From NCBI GenBank assembly GCA_020283715.1, contig JAIQCW010000109.1, forward strand, positions 1 through 27,219: a stretch of DNA of 27,219 nucleotides, given 5' to 3'. This DNA is from Cytauxzoon felis. Lineage: Eukaryota > Apicomplexa > Aconoidasida > Piroplasmida > Theileriidae. The notes beneath the pieces were generated by a model, which saw nothing but the letters and a program-made list of their open reading frames with translations, was not told the origin of the DNA and ran no database searches. Position numbers and translations under genes: made by a program. Position 1 is the first letter of the stretch. Each line of letters opens with the position of its first letter. This document shows positions 1-9,302 of the stretch, piece by piece.

Positions 1-510
1 CATTCCAACTAGTTATCTCAACTTGTCCAATCATCTTCTCTTCCACTTGAAGTTCAATCGACATCTTCTAACCTCTTCTTCGTCCTACAAATAGCTTATT
101 CGCTTGAAGTCCAATCCTACTCTCTTTCCACTCGCCGTGGTGGCCTCTTCTAATTATCTCCCCTTCCAGCTCCCGTAGATCGCTTCCAGGTATTCCACTT
201 GAGGTCCAATTATTACATTCACCTCTTCCACTGCCGTGGTGCCTCCTCTATTTACTTCCCCCTCCACTTCCCTGAGATCAGCTGCGGGTTCCACTTGAGG
301 TCCAGTACTATTCCTCATTCCACTTGAGGTTACATCCAACACATCCTTAGCACCATCTTCCATCATTCCCATGATGGATGATCCATGACAACCCTCACCA
401 CGATCTCCGGGAGTGGCTTTACTCTTTAGAGATAGGTAATTAGAAGAAGGCTCCACGCCGAGTGGAACACTGGTTGTAACCTCGAGTGGAGAGCTCTCTG
501 CAAGACGACC
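1..510 (-). repeat. Mosaic hairpin-word repeat, cluster at window start
   Basis: This stretch is clearly less AT-rich than its surroundings and made of words that recur elsewhere in the window, here in minus orientation. Reading the minus strand it has the 'NYLSLK' module near 455-400, the palindromic CCATCATGGGAATGATGG word near 355-375, and two arm modules (GATCTCAGGGAAG type near 270-290 and the variant GATCTACGGGAGCTGG near 165-185). These are separated by the ACCTCAAGTGG and CCACGGCGAGTGG boundary words. On the minus strand an open frame of 100 codons (456-154) encodes the same peptide phrases as other copies. The left edge is degenerate and may continue outside the window. No transposase is present. 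Confidence 0.85.
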
Positions 511-723
511 TCAATTATACGTCTCTTAACGTAACGAAGCTCCTTTAATTATATACTTATATCCGAGTTGATTGATATATTATTGCATGTATATACATCT
601 CTAAGCTATTTTAATTTATATATCCTATTTAATTTATCAATGAGCTAGCTGTATTATATATATGATCTTGATATATATATATGATTGTATATTTAAATTT
701 GAGATGTTATATAATTATTAAAA

Positions 724-2928
724 ATGTATTTATTGTTTATATATTTGATATATATGTTACAATGTATGTGTATATTATATTTGAGATTGGATTCTATGAT
801 GTCTAAATCTGATAATGATATATGTAGGACATTACATTATAAAGGTTGGATTACTTATAGAGTTGTAGATACATCTACTAGATGTATAGGTGATGTATAT
901 TATGGTGAGATATTAGTATTAGATATAGATTATGGTATGATAGAGAGGATAGTATATAAGAATATTATAAATGATGATGAGAATAAGATTATATTAAGGA
1001 TAATAACAGAATATAATGATGGTATAATAAAAACAGATGAATTTAGAATAATAGATATGTATAAATGTGAAAGGATAATACGTAATAATATATTATTAGA
1101 TATAAATAATGATTATAATAATAATGATTATATAATAAAATTACCTTTAAATACAGGATGGATATCATATAAAATACGTGATGATATGAAATATAATTAT
1201 AAAATAGGTGATGTTATAGATGATGATATTATTATAATTAAAGATTCAGATGATAAAAAAATTTTATATAGAAGTGTATATAAAACAAGAAATGGTATAA
1301 TAAATAAATTATTAAAATTATGTTTAGGTATACATTATAATAATAATAATAATAATGTTATAATAAGAATATATACATATTATAATATAGGACAACGTAT
1401 ATTTGATGAATATATTAAAGTAACTAATAATGATAATAATAATATAAATTATATAGAATTAATTAGAAAACCTATTATATTAAATTTATCCAATTATAAA
1501 TCACATAATAATATAGAAAAATATTATATTAATAATAATAATACTATTGCATTTAGAATTAATAAATCTTATAAAAATCAATTTAGAATTGGTAAAGTTA
1601 TGAATGGACAAATTATTATTGTTAATGATAATAATAATATTAGATTAAGATTTGTATATGTTGATATACATCATAGCGTGAATTTTAATAAAGTACAAGT
1701 TAAAACTTGCCATAAAATAGGTGAATGTATTAAATCTATTTATCAATTAATAGATGGTAAATATATCAAAATTAGTTCAATCAATGATAAATTTACCAAA
1801 TTTAAAGATGCATCAAACTCTATACCAAATATACTAGAATCAAATGAAGATTTATATGGATCAAATGTATTAAAAAGTATACTCAATGGTGATGGTATAT
1901 CATCGGAAGGTACATCCAACACTCCACTCGAGGTACAATCGACACCAGCTGAAGTTACAACCTCTTTTCGTCCTGCCGTCAGCTCTTTTAATTACCTCCC
2001 CGTAGCCGGTAGTGCCACTCCCAGAGATCGTGGTGAAGATGGGGTAATGGGGGAACGTGGGGATAAAAGACAAGAAAATAAAGAGCATGATATTCCACCC
2101 GAAGTTACATGTATAGAAGCTCAATCGAACACTGCTCGTACTAGACGATCTACCGAGGAACAATCGAATCCACCTGAGGTTACCTCTACTGTAGGTCCAA
2201 CCTCTACACGTCCTGCAGACAGCTCCTTCAATTACCTATCCCTGAAGGGTGAAGCCACTCCCGGAGATCGTGGCGGTAGAGAAGGTAGTGATGGATCATC
2301 CATCATGGGAATGATGGAAGATGGTGCTAAGGTGAAGAGTAGTACTGGACCTCGAGTGGAACCCGTAGCTGATCTCAGGGAAGCGAAGGGGGAAGTAAAT
2401 AGAGGAGCTGACGGCAGGACGACCTCGGGTGGCAGTGGAAAGGGGAAAGATAGTGACTTCACCTCAAGTGGACGAAATGAATTCAATAGGTATGGTGTGA
2501 TATTTGACGTGTTCGAAATGGGTGTGATTGGTGAGGAGGTTGGTTCGAGGTTGATTTTATTGGATTTATCAAGGGCCGAGATACCAAATGAGATATTGAT
2601 TGACATTTTACCTAGTTGTAATGGTATTTATTATCATATCAAGGATGAATTTATTGGTGCAAGGGCAATTTTGAAAATTGTTAATGCAAAAGATGTCATT
2701 ACGAGTATAAATTTAATGAAAATCAAGGGATTGGAATTCATTGTACGTGATTATGGCAATGATGGTCGGAAAATGTTCATGTGGATTCATTGTGGAACTA
2801 GAAGGCCTAAATTCCATGAAATTATATACGTTGATTCATATAATGCTATTGTCAAGTATAAGACCACCGATAAAGGGTTACAAGGTAGACCAAGGCATGT
2901 CGAATTCGAAGAAGTCAGCTACATTTAA
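724..2928 (+). CDS. Secreted protein with FAINT-like tandem repeats and an embedded in-frame mosaic repeat
   Basis: A 734-residue single-exon reading frame. The first ~22 residues are hydrophobic and look like a signal peptide, so the protein is probably secreted or exported. Residues ~35-350 hold about three tandem units of roughly 100 residues, each beginning with an aromatic/tyrosine strand and an 'IGDV/IGKV' turn and rich in Asn, Ile and Tyr. This resembles the FAINT (DUF529) fold of Theileria, but the W-x8-C signature of the other FAINT genes here is absent. Residues ~395-585 are encoded by the GC-richer mosaic repeat, with no stop codon. The last ~150 residues are of ordinary composition and may be a fourth, divergent unit. 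Composition shifts sharply at both repeat junctions. I prefer the first ATG because it supplies the signal peptide. That the frame is coding is well supported; the family is inferred. Confidence 0.75.
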   Translation: MYLLFIYLIYMLQCMCILYLRLDSMMSKSDNDICRTLHYKGWITYRVVDTSTRCIGDVYYGEILVLDIDYGMIERIVYKNIINDDENKIILRIITEYNDGIIKTDEFRIIDMYKCERIIRNNILLDINNDYNNNDYIIKLPLNTGWISYKIRDDMKYNYKIGDVIDDDIIIIKDSDDKKILYRSVYKTRNGIINKLLKLCLGIHYNNNNNNVIIRIYTYYNIGQRIFDEYIKVTNNDNNNINYIELIRKPIILNLSNYKSHNNIEKYYINNNNTIAFRINKSYKNQFRIGKVMNGQIIIVNDNNNIRLRFVYVDIHHSVNFNKVQVKTCHKIGECIKSIYQLIDGKYIKISSINDKFTKFKDASNSIPNILESNEDLYGSNVLKSILNGDGISSEGTSNTPLEVQSTPAEVTTSFRPAVSSFNYLPVAGSATPRDRGEDGVMGERGDKRQENKEHDIPPEVTCIEAQSNTARTRRSTEEQSNPPEVTSTVGPTSTRPADSSFNYLSLKGEATPGDRGGREGSDGSSIMGMMEDGAKVKSSTGPRVEPVADLREAKGEVNRGADGRTTSGGSGKGKDSDFTSSGRNEFNRYGVIFDVFEMGVIGEEVGSRLILLDLSRAEIPNEILIDILPSCNGIYYHIKDEFIGARAILKIVNAKDVITSINLMKIKGLEFIVRDYGNDGRKMFMWIHCGTRRPKFHEIIYVDSYNAIVKYKTTDKGLQGRPRHVEFEEVSYI
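1912..2475 (+). repeat. Mosaic repeat embedded in frame in a coding sequence
   Basis: Two degenerate copies of the 'NYLSLK...ATPGDRG' module (near 1985-2040 and 2225-2280) are followed by the palindromic CCATCATGGGAATGATGG word and one arm module (GCTGATCTCAGGGAAGCG near 2370). The words match intergenic and intronic copies elsewhere in the window. The whole insert of about 560 bp stays in the host gene's frame, adding about 190 residues. Boundary words of the CCACTCGAGG / ACCTCAAGTGG type lie at both ends. Confidence 0.85.
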
Positions 2929-3112
2929 TAATAGAAAAAATAATTTACAGTATCAATTTATAAATTTCATTTATATTTACTTTAAAAAATCTCGGTCTCT
3001 TAGAGTGGGATGGGCATCTCCACCATTTCATCAGCACCACTAGTTGTAGTATATAGAGAAACCTTCAGATTCCATAGGATTCTTTTAAAATATTGAATTT
3101 TACAAGGTTAAA

Positions 3113-3636
3113 ATGCCAGAGTTTAATGGTAGAGGTCATATGTACGGCACTGAGTCGGTATTACCATTCTATGGATATCGCAAGTATATAAGATTTGTAT
3201 ACAAAACATTGATGTTTCAAATATCATTATTTTATTTATTCTATTCATTTGGGATTATATTTTCATTTCAATCCTTCCATGACCATATCTTGGGACTCTA
3301 TTCATTATTATTCGCTACATCTGTATTAGGTGTAGAATTTGGCTGTATACCCATTAAAAATGTAGTATATACCTTTTTCCCATCTCTAGGTTTGTTTTTT
3401 CATAATATGATGTACATATAATCTAATTATTAGCCGAAGATTTGGTCAAGTTCTCATTATTTTTTTTAATTGGTATACCATCAATCTTTGATGATTATAG
3501 TTTTCAATTGAAACTTGGTTCTATTTTGTTAACAATTATTGGCTTCTTTGGTACCTTAGTCTCATTCAGGTATGAGAATATCCTAAGTTCATACATCAAC
3601 TATTATGATGTCGAACATATAACAAGTGATTCATAA
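3113..3636 (+). CDS. Small multi-pass membrane protein, two exons
   Basis: Exons 3113-3389 and 3434-3636 join through a 44-nt intron (GTTTGT...TTATTAG) and give a frame of about 159 residues. The start is the first ATG after a short AT-rich leader. About four hydrophobic segments can be seen, near residues 33-52, 60-80, 95-108 and 118-135, with a hydrophilic N-terminus and a tail ending in acidic and polar residues. A four-span protein of this size fits small Golgi or ER membrane proteins, but I do not recognise the family and assign no function. It lies just upstream of the AP2-like gene on the same strand. The splice choice rests on frame continuity, since the first exon otherwise ends at 3421. 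Confidence 0.6.
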
Positions 3637-3684
3637 ATTGTTTTATATTTAATAAATAAATTTCATTTTTAATTTTATTTTTAC

Positions 3685-4412
3685 ATGTCATTTATATATT
3701 TACAACACATTGTCTCTTCGTCTACATTTAAGAGTATAAGTCGTAAATTCTCAACACGTAGCTATAAACCACCAACTAAAGAGATTATACATCCATATAT
3801 TAATGGTATGATTTTAATTTTCATGTATTATTATCCATAGAACCTGAACATTTGAATTTGACACCGCTATACAAGACAGCAAGAGTAGATGGACTACAAC
3901 AATATATACCAAAGGATTATTATCGCGATTTTGTACGTATTTTAACGTAAATATATAAATTTTTACATGTATAGAAGCTTGAATCTTGTAGAAGTGGTGA
4001 TTATTTAGGTGAAGATTATCCATACAACTTTCTATATGGACCTAGAATATCAAGGACTAGAAAATATAATGTTAAAGTCAATCCTATACCTATTGATAAA
4101 TCTACTGTAAAATCTGTAACATTTTATAAAAGGTTTGTTGATGTCTAATACTTTTTATATCTCTCTAGACTTCAAGTATGGTCAGCTCAATGGATGGAAA
4201 ATGGTATTAATCGTATGAGATGGTTCAAATGTGCATATAGTTTCAATAGAGCTAAAATAGCAGCTGAAGAATTCAAAAAGACAGTCATAATGTGTGGAAG
4301 AGTTGATAATATGAAAACTGAAAGTCAACAACGTCTAGACGCTGAAAAATTAAAATCACTACGACTACTAAAAAGCAAACGATTCGAATTCATTGTCAAG
4401 AGGAAACTATAA
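3685..4412 (+). CDS. AP2-domain-like protein with mitochondrial-type N-terminus
   Basis: Four exons (3685-3805, 3841-3932, 3975-4132, 4169-4412) with introns of 35, 42 and 36 nt give 204 residues, and all junctions keep frame. The N-terminus (about residues 8-30) is rich in Ser, Arg, Lys and aromatics, with an RKFSTRS stretch and no acidic residues before about residue 33, like a mitochondrial presequence. Residues ~115-162 match the AP2/ERF layout of apicomplexan ApiAP2 domains: a strand ending in FYKR, then QVWSAQW, WFKC, and a helix SFNRAKIAAEEFKK. The C-terminal ~40 residues are charged and helical. ApiAP2 domains usually bind DNA in nuclear regulators. Here the small size, single domain and presequence suggest an organellar, perhaps mitoribosomal, role instead, which is inference. 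Confidence 0.7.
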
Positions 4413-4788
4413 CAACACTATACATATAACAATTTTGTAAAGTTCAAATTAAACTATTTAAAAATTTGTATTATGATAAATACAAAAGATCATGGCCCAG
4501 AATCAAAAAAAATAATGATAAATTATCATTATATAATATACTAATCCCTACCATTGTCTTCATATTATACTGCATTTATCTTCACATTCCGTAATGTTTA
4601 ATAATTTACATTATATGATGACGACATAGTTTATCATCCAAACATTATATTCTATTCAATCGAAATTACTAATTACAGCTCCAATTACAGTTCAAGTCAA
4701 CACTAGTCCCACAGACATAAATAGAATACACTCATCTCTACTTTTCCAAATGATAGAAATCACTAACTTCACCACCTCTACCTCATCA
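4413..4788. other. Intergenic AT-rich spacer
   Basis: Very AT-rich sequence between the AP2-like gene and the first foldback element. I see no open frame, tRNA or clear repeat. It probably holds the 3' region of the AP2-like gene. Confidence 0.6.
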
Positions 4789-5262
4789 TTCCACTCGCCG
4801 TTCCACCTGAGGTCGTCTTGCAGACAGCTCTTCTATTTACTTCCCCCTCCGCTTCCCGTAGATCAGCTGTGGGTTCCACTCGAGGTTATAAACCTAATCT
4901 CGGCGAGATAAGACTAAAGTGATGGAATCCATGTTTGTGAGGATATCTCGATGAATGTAACTGAGAATCTAATGAAATTCAGTAAACTCAATACAATCAT
5001 CAAATTCCTTTTCAATGAAGTATTGACATCAGAATTACATCCATTAATGATTGAGATATTGTCATGAGTTTCCGCATAAATGATGAAATTCCCTCAAATT
5101 TCAGAGGTAAAAATGAAGTAGTGGAAAACAGTGATTGGACCTCGAGTGGAGACCTCAAGTGGAATACCCGTAGCTGATCTCAGGGAAGCGAAGGGGGAAG
5201 TAAATAGAGGAGGCTGTCTGCAAGACGAAGGAGAGGTTGGAGAAGAAAGGTGGATTGGTCCT
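4789..5262 (+). mobile_element. Full foldback element (arms inverted around a ~245-bp core), copy 1
   Basis: The left arm (about 4789-4886) reads boundary words, then CTTCTATTTACTTCCCCC, GATCAGCTG and CCACTCGAGGT. The right arm (about 5132-5262) carries the same modules inverted (ACCTCAAGTGG, AGCTGATCTCAGGGAAGCG, GGGGGAAGTAAATAG, GTCTGCAAGACGAAG). The core between them starts with AATCTCGGCGAGATA, a small palindrome, and is alignable with the cores at 8641-8892, 10133-10388 (inverted) and 22892-23144 (inverted). This is the layout of a non-autonomous foldback or MITE-like element. No transposase and no clear target duplication were seen. Edges are accurate to about 15 bp. Confidence 0.8.
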
Positions 5263-5318
5263 CGATTGCATTCATCGTATATGGTGTATTGTATTTATGT
5301 TTGTATTGCTAGATGTTA

Positions 5319-6436
5319 TTAATCTTGTGTTGATTCTACGATATTTTCACTGGTATCTGTGGTACCATGTTCTGAGAGTATACCGAAATATTGTTGGTCA
5401 TCTATACGTTCCCATGTACCATCTATGTTTCTATGGTAGTAGATATTATCTACTTCATTTTCGAAATTTTTGGTAACAAGGCGTGCGACTATAGTTTTAC
5501 CATTATGACTATGTATGAATGCGCAATCGCATTTTTGTGAAAAAGTATCTGAACACCATATAACTTCATGTCCCATCACGACGACAGATGTATGTACAGA
5601 TTCTTTAGCATTAAATATTTTACCTTGTAGATTATTATAATCAGCAGATCTGATATCGAAATGATCAGTTTGTTTATCATTACGTATATCTAAAATGACT
5701 TCATTAACAACACTAGTTACACGTTGTTCGAATTCATTTAAATCAATTTCAACCCATGCATTACCAAAACTTTTAAGATATACATCATTAATACTATCAA
5801 GTATGGTATTTTTTCTTTAATATGCGTTAATATATTATAACCTCTTCTATTATATACACGTGCTAATAAACCTATAATACCTTCACTAGATCTATTCCAT
5901 ACATAATTACCTGATTCAAGAACACGTACTAATTTAAATTCACCAGTTGGTTTATATTCTTTAATTGTACTACCAGTATTCATAGTTGTAGTTATACATG
6001 TAAAACTAGGAAATGTATCAGAACGTATTTCTAATGTCTCTTCTAAATTAAATTCTAATGAGATATCATAAAATCTATCAATACTTATACTCATCCATGA
6101 TGAATAATTATATTCATAATATAAATGTTCTTTAAAATTTTTATTCTCAAATATTGTTAATTGTAATATCATCCTACCTATATCATTTCTACGCTTTATA
6201 GCAGAATGACATCTATTTATTTGATTATTACTTGTCCATATAACAGCATCACCATATACTACTTTAGTAATATGCCTATTATCCTCATTATCATAATAAA
6301 ATGTATCTACATTAAATACTGACTCTCGTGATCGAGCTGATCCTGGAGGTAAATCTTGAACATCCAATATATTCTCTGGTCCTATCGATATTGTAAAACC
6401 TATACAGGTATACAGTAATATTATTAGTAATTTCAT
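5319..6436 (-). CDS. Secreted FAINT-repeat protein with one frame break
   Basis: Reads leftward from an ATG at 6436 with a clear signal peptide (hydrophobic residues ~3-18). Three FAINT-like units are recognisable. The W-x8-C signature is at about residue 67, its W (but no Cys) recurs at about residue 180, and the full signature returns at about residue 294, giving the ~112-residue spacing typical of this family here. The frame shifts in a run of six T (plus strand 5809-5814), where the ORF from the start runs only to 5738. One extra base in that run would restore an open frame to the stop at 5319-5321. This may be an assembly error in a homopolymer, a recent inactivating mutation or, less likely, slippage. 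Function unknown; FAINT proteins of Theileria are commonly secreted into the host cell. Confidence 0.7.
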
Positions 6437-6745
6437 AATTTATATACATATACATATATATACTATTCTTTATACTACCATCTAACTATGTCGTTATCCA
6501 TCAAATGCACAAGATCTTTAATCATATTATCTTACACATATGAATGGGGGTATTATCATCACTAATTATAACATAAATACCTTATAACCTTTAATATAAC
6601 AAATTATATTATTCAAACCATTACATGAACATATAACTCTTTTAAATACAATAAATTTTATATTCTTATCACATGCATACAATATTCTAGACATTATACA
6701 TCGTTATTTCTTCCCAATACAAACCTTACATACATGCAAATGATA
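6437..6745. other. Intergenic AT-rich spacer, probable 5' region of the minus-strand FAINT gene
   Basis: No convincing reading frame, RNA gene or repeat. It lies directly upstream of the minus-strand signal-peptide ATG at 6436 and so should contain that gene's promoter, but I recognise no motif. Confidence 0.5.
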
Positions 6746-6866
6746 CTCCACTGAGGTTATAGTCCTGTCGTCAGCTCTCCACTTGAGGTTATACCTTATC
6801 TTCCACTCGCCGTGTAGGCCTTCTTTATTTATTTCCCCCTCCGCTTCACGTAGATCAGCTACGGGT
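6746..6866 (-). repeat. Mosaic repeat fragment, single arm
   Basis: Contains boundary words (CCACTGAGGT, CTGTCGTCAGCT, CCACTTGAGGT, CCACTCGCCGTG) and one arm module (TTCCCCCTCCGCTTCACG then GATCAGCTACGGG) in minus orientation. The spliced-on palindromic module and the core are both absent, so this is a solo arm. Confidence 0.8.
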
Positions 6867-6958
6867 GATGATTTATATGACTTCTAAAGTCAAATTGTAC
6901 ATGGAATGATGATATTTATCGCTACATGTACAACATTCTTATTGCATAGTCATACTGA

Positions 6959-7408
6959 CTACATCATAATATAACCTGTATCTGGAGTACCAACAGGATT
7001 AAGTGTACGTTTAATATCACCGAGTTTATCTGCAAAGTCGGAAATGTTTCTTGGATCTTTACCGGTATAATTAGAACTATTTTCGTTCCATGTATAGGAA
7101 GGGCCCGTTCCCGTACGTTCATACCATTTATTTGTGCCAGTATTATTACCATTTTGAGATAAACATATCAATAAAGGTTTCTGACGATTACCACCAGCAT
7201 CTCCTAGTTCAAAATATACAAATACACCTCCACCAGTACTAAATGTAAAACCTTCAATATCAGTTTGACGAATTCCATCTGTAATCTGACCGTGTATTGT
7301 TATACGATTTACAGTTTTACCAGCAACATCATGTTTAAAACCTTTATATGTAGCAGGATTACAATCTTGAGTTTGTTGCTCTATTGCTGTAACTCTAATT
7401 TGACCATC
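6959..7408 (-). pseudogene. 5'-truncated fragment of a surface/secreted protein gene
   Basis: An open minus-strand frame runs from about 7408 to the stop at 6959 (about 149 residues). It is closed upstream by an in-frame stop at 7412-7414, at the edge of a mosaic repeat. The sequence is of balanced composition, without the Asn/Ile bias of the FAINT genes. It shows a beta-rich pattern: VYFELGDAGG, KPLLICLSQNG, KWYERTGTG and a TW...NYTG segment, with one Asn-x-Thr site. The phrase order 'V-Y-aromatic ... KPLL ... WY ... W' recalls large repeat families of Theileria equi-like piroplasms, but this is from memory and weak. No start codon or signal peptide remains, and only the V-ATPase gene lies beyond the repeat, so the 5' part is missing. 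A splice acceptor at the repeat edge cannot be excluded. Confidence 0.55.
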
Positions 7409-7410
7409 TT

Positions 7411-7770
7411 TTCAACTCGATTCCACCTAAGGTTACCTACACCTACTCTTCCACTTGAAATCCAATCCAACTCTCTTCGTCCTGCAGACAGCTCTTCCAA
7501 TTACCTATCCCTAAAGGGTAATGCCACTCCCGGAGATCGTGGCTGAAGTTTAGTGATGGATCATCCATCATGGGAATGATGGAAGATGGTTCTAAGGATG
7601 TGTTGGATAAGGCCTCGAGTGGAACCCGAAGCTGATCTCAGGGAAGCGGAGGGACAACTAAATAGAGAAGCTGACGGCAGGACGGACCTCAGTGGAGAGC
7701 TCCATGCAATGGAAAAGATGCACCTCAGGTGGAGAAGCTCACGGCAGGAATATAACCTCGGGTATAGATA
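7411..7770 (+). repeat. Mosaic repeat, palindromic module plus arm
   Basis: Plus orientation. Boundary words near 7425-7500 are followed by TTACCTATCCCTAAAGGG (hairpin CCCT-AA-AGGG) and the CCACTCCCGGAGATCGTGG hairpin. Then come the CCATCATGGGAATGATGG palindrome, GCTGATCTCAGGGAAGCG and the GACGGCAGGACG word. It abuts the truncated gene at 7408 on the left and ends just before the V-ATPase E stop codon on the right. The peptide frame seen in other copies is broken here after 'ATPGDRG'. Confidence 0.85.
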
Positions 7771-7787
7771 TATATAGTATGAAAGTA

Positions 7788-9302
7788 TTATGAGGAGATT
7801 AATTTATGTAGATTATTAGGGAAGAGGATGGATTTGAATGTGGGTATGATTTCTTTAAAGGTTCTTTGTAATTGATTATTGAGTGTAACATCACATTGTA
7901 TAGTATTATCAAAATTAGTAAGTATAGCACCTAATAGATCATTATGTAATGAATTATTATTATCAATTTCTAATGTTAATGATTTTTGTATATTAAATTT
8001 ATTATTAATAATATTATTATATTGTAATTTAATATCATTAATTATATTTTCAATAAGATTAACATCACATTTTCTACATCTTATAAATATAAAATCTGTA
8101 TTTATAGTTAATATACCAGATAATATTAACATTATTAATATTTTTTCATATTCTTTATTATTATTACATAATTCTATTAATTTATTCATTGAACATGTTA
8201 CTATATCATCTAATACATCATATTGATATCTTAATATCTTATCATTCATTTTTTTAAATTCTGTATTCTGTAATCTTATCTTCTCTAATCTTAATGTATT
8301 TATCTTCTTTATTATCTTTGAACGTACTTCATCCTTCTTCTTCTCAAATAATGTCATCTTCTCTATATTAAAATCCTCTACCGCACCCGATTCTATCTCT
8401 TCAGCTTTATCCTTAGCCTCATTCAATATAAAATTTATCATCTGCTTTATCTGATGCTGTGCCTCTATCGCATCCTATTTATTATATATAACACAAATTA
8501 ATAATAAACATTTATAAATAATACTACAACTTTTCTTCGTCTTACAGAAGGTCTCAACTCTCTTCCACTCGCCGTGGTGGCCTTTTCTATTTAGTTGTCC
8601 CTCCAGCTCCCCGAGATCGCCTCCGGGTTCCACTTGAGGTTAATTTCTAATCTCGTCGAGATAGGACTAAAGTGAAGATATTCATGTTTGAAAAGATAAC
8701 TCAATGAATGTAACTGAGAATCTAATGAAATTCAGTAAACTCAATACAATCATAAAATTCCTTTTCAATGAAGTATTAACATCTAGAATACATTCAATCG
8801 TCATTCCTCAATCTTCATGAGTTTCCCCAGAAATTTAGATTTTCCTTCAAATTTTGGAGGTAAAAAGATGGTAGTGGAAGTATAGTGATTGGACCTCAAG
8901 TGGAACCCGTAGCTGATCTCAGGGAAGCGGAGGGGGAAGTAAATAGAAGATGCCTCCACGGCGAGTGGAAGACCTCAACTGGAGAGCTTTCTGCAAGACG
9001 AAGAAAGGTGGATTAGACCTATATGTGAATAATAGGTCAGATAAGATCGAGTATAAAATAGAGGATTAGTACATATGCGTACTGGTGATGATGTCAATAC
9101 AATAGGAAAGGTAAATCATGGAATGAATTGATTTTACAATTATTCCAGATAATAATTAACATCATAAAATAATTATATTGGACAGAAATATAGTGTGGAA
9201 TTATCAAGATTATATATATAACATGTCTATACTAAATAGTATTTATTAAATAATATATATAATCCTAATATTTTCACACAAATATATAATTAAACATACC
9301 AT
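7788..9302 (-). CDS. V-type proton ATPase subunit E (two exons)
   Basis: Peripheral-stalk subunit of the V1 sector, which links V1 to Vo in acidification of organelles and at the plasma membrane. The main exon, 8474-7788, encodes 228 residues starting DAIEAQHQIKQM, then NFILNEAKDKAEEIE and EDFNIEKM, which are hallmark N-terminal helix motifs of the family. The C-terminal domain follows, with IRCRKCDV and GAILTNFDNTIQCDVTL near residues ~140-205. The total of 229 residues matches the family length. The start is inferred as a lone ATG at 9302-9300 followed directly by a GTATGT donor, giving M+DAIEAQ as in related proteins. The resulting 825-nt intron contains a foldback element (8534-9020). No closer ATG-GT was found. 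The gene is head-to-head with Sec61 alpha. Identity is firm; the ATG-only exon is likely but unproven. Confidence 0.88.
8534..9020 (+). mobile_element. Full foldback element, copy 2, within the V-ATPase E intron
   Basis: The clearest copy. The left arm (8534-8640) begins CTTCGTCTTACAG and passes through CCACTCGCCGTGG and CTATTTAGTTGTCCC to CCACTTGAGGT. The right arm (8893-9020) has the same modules inverted and ends CTGCAAGACGAAG, so the two ends mirror each other over roughly 105 bp. The core, 8641-8892, opens with AATCTCGTCGAGATA and includes AATGAAATTCAGTAAACTCA, shared with copy 1. It lies 59 nt from the intron acceptor. Confidence 0.85.

Noticed and set aside
154..456. 100-codon minus-strand frame as a gene
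   Set aside because: It consists only of repeat words shared with other loci. It could be part of a coding exon extending beyond the window, but nothing here shows that.
2232..2606. 124-codon minus-strand frame opposite the secreted-protein gene
   Set aside because: Antisense shadow of the in-frame repeat region. The plus strand has the longer frame with a signal peptide.
4789..5262. CRISPR-like array or other spaced direct repeats
   Set aside because: The repeats are inverted, modular and irregularly spaced in a eukaryotic genome with introns. There are no uniform repeat-spacer units.
5809..5814. Programmed ribosomal frameshift in the FAINT gene
   Set aside because: A run of six T on the plus strand (A in the message) lacks a clear slippery heptamer with a downstream structure. 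Assembly error or mutation is more likely.
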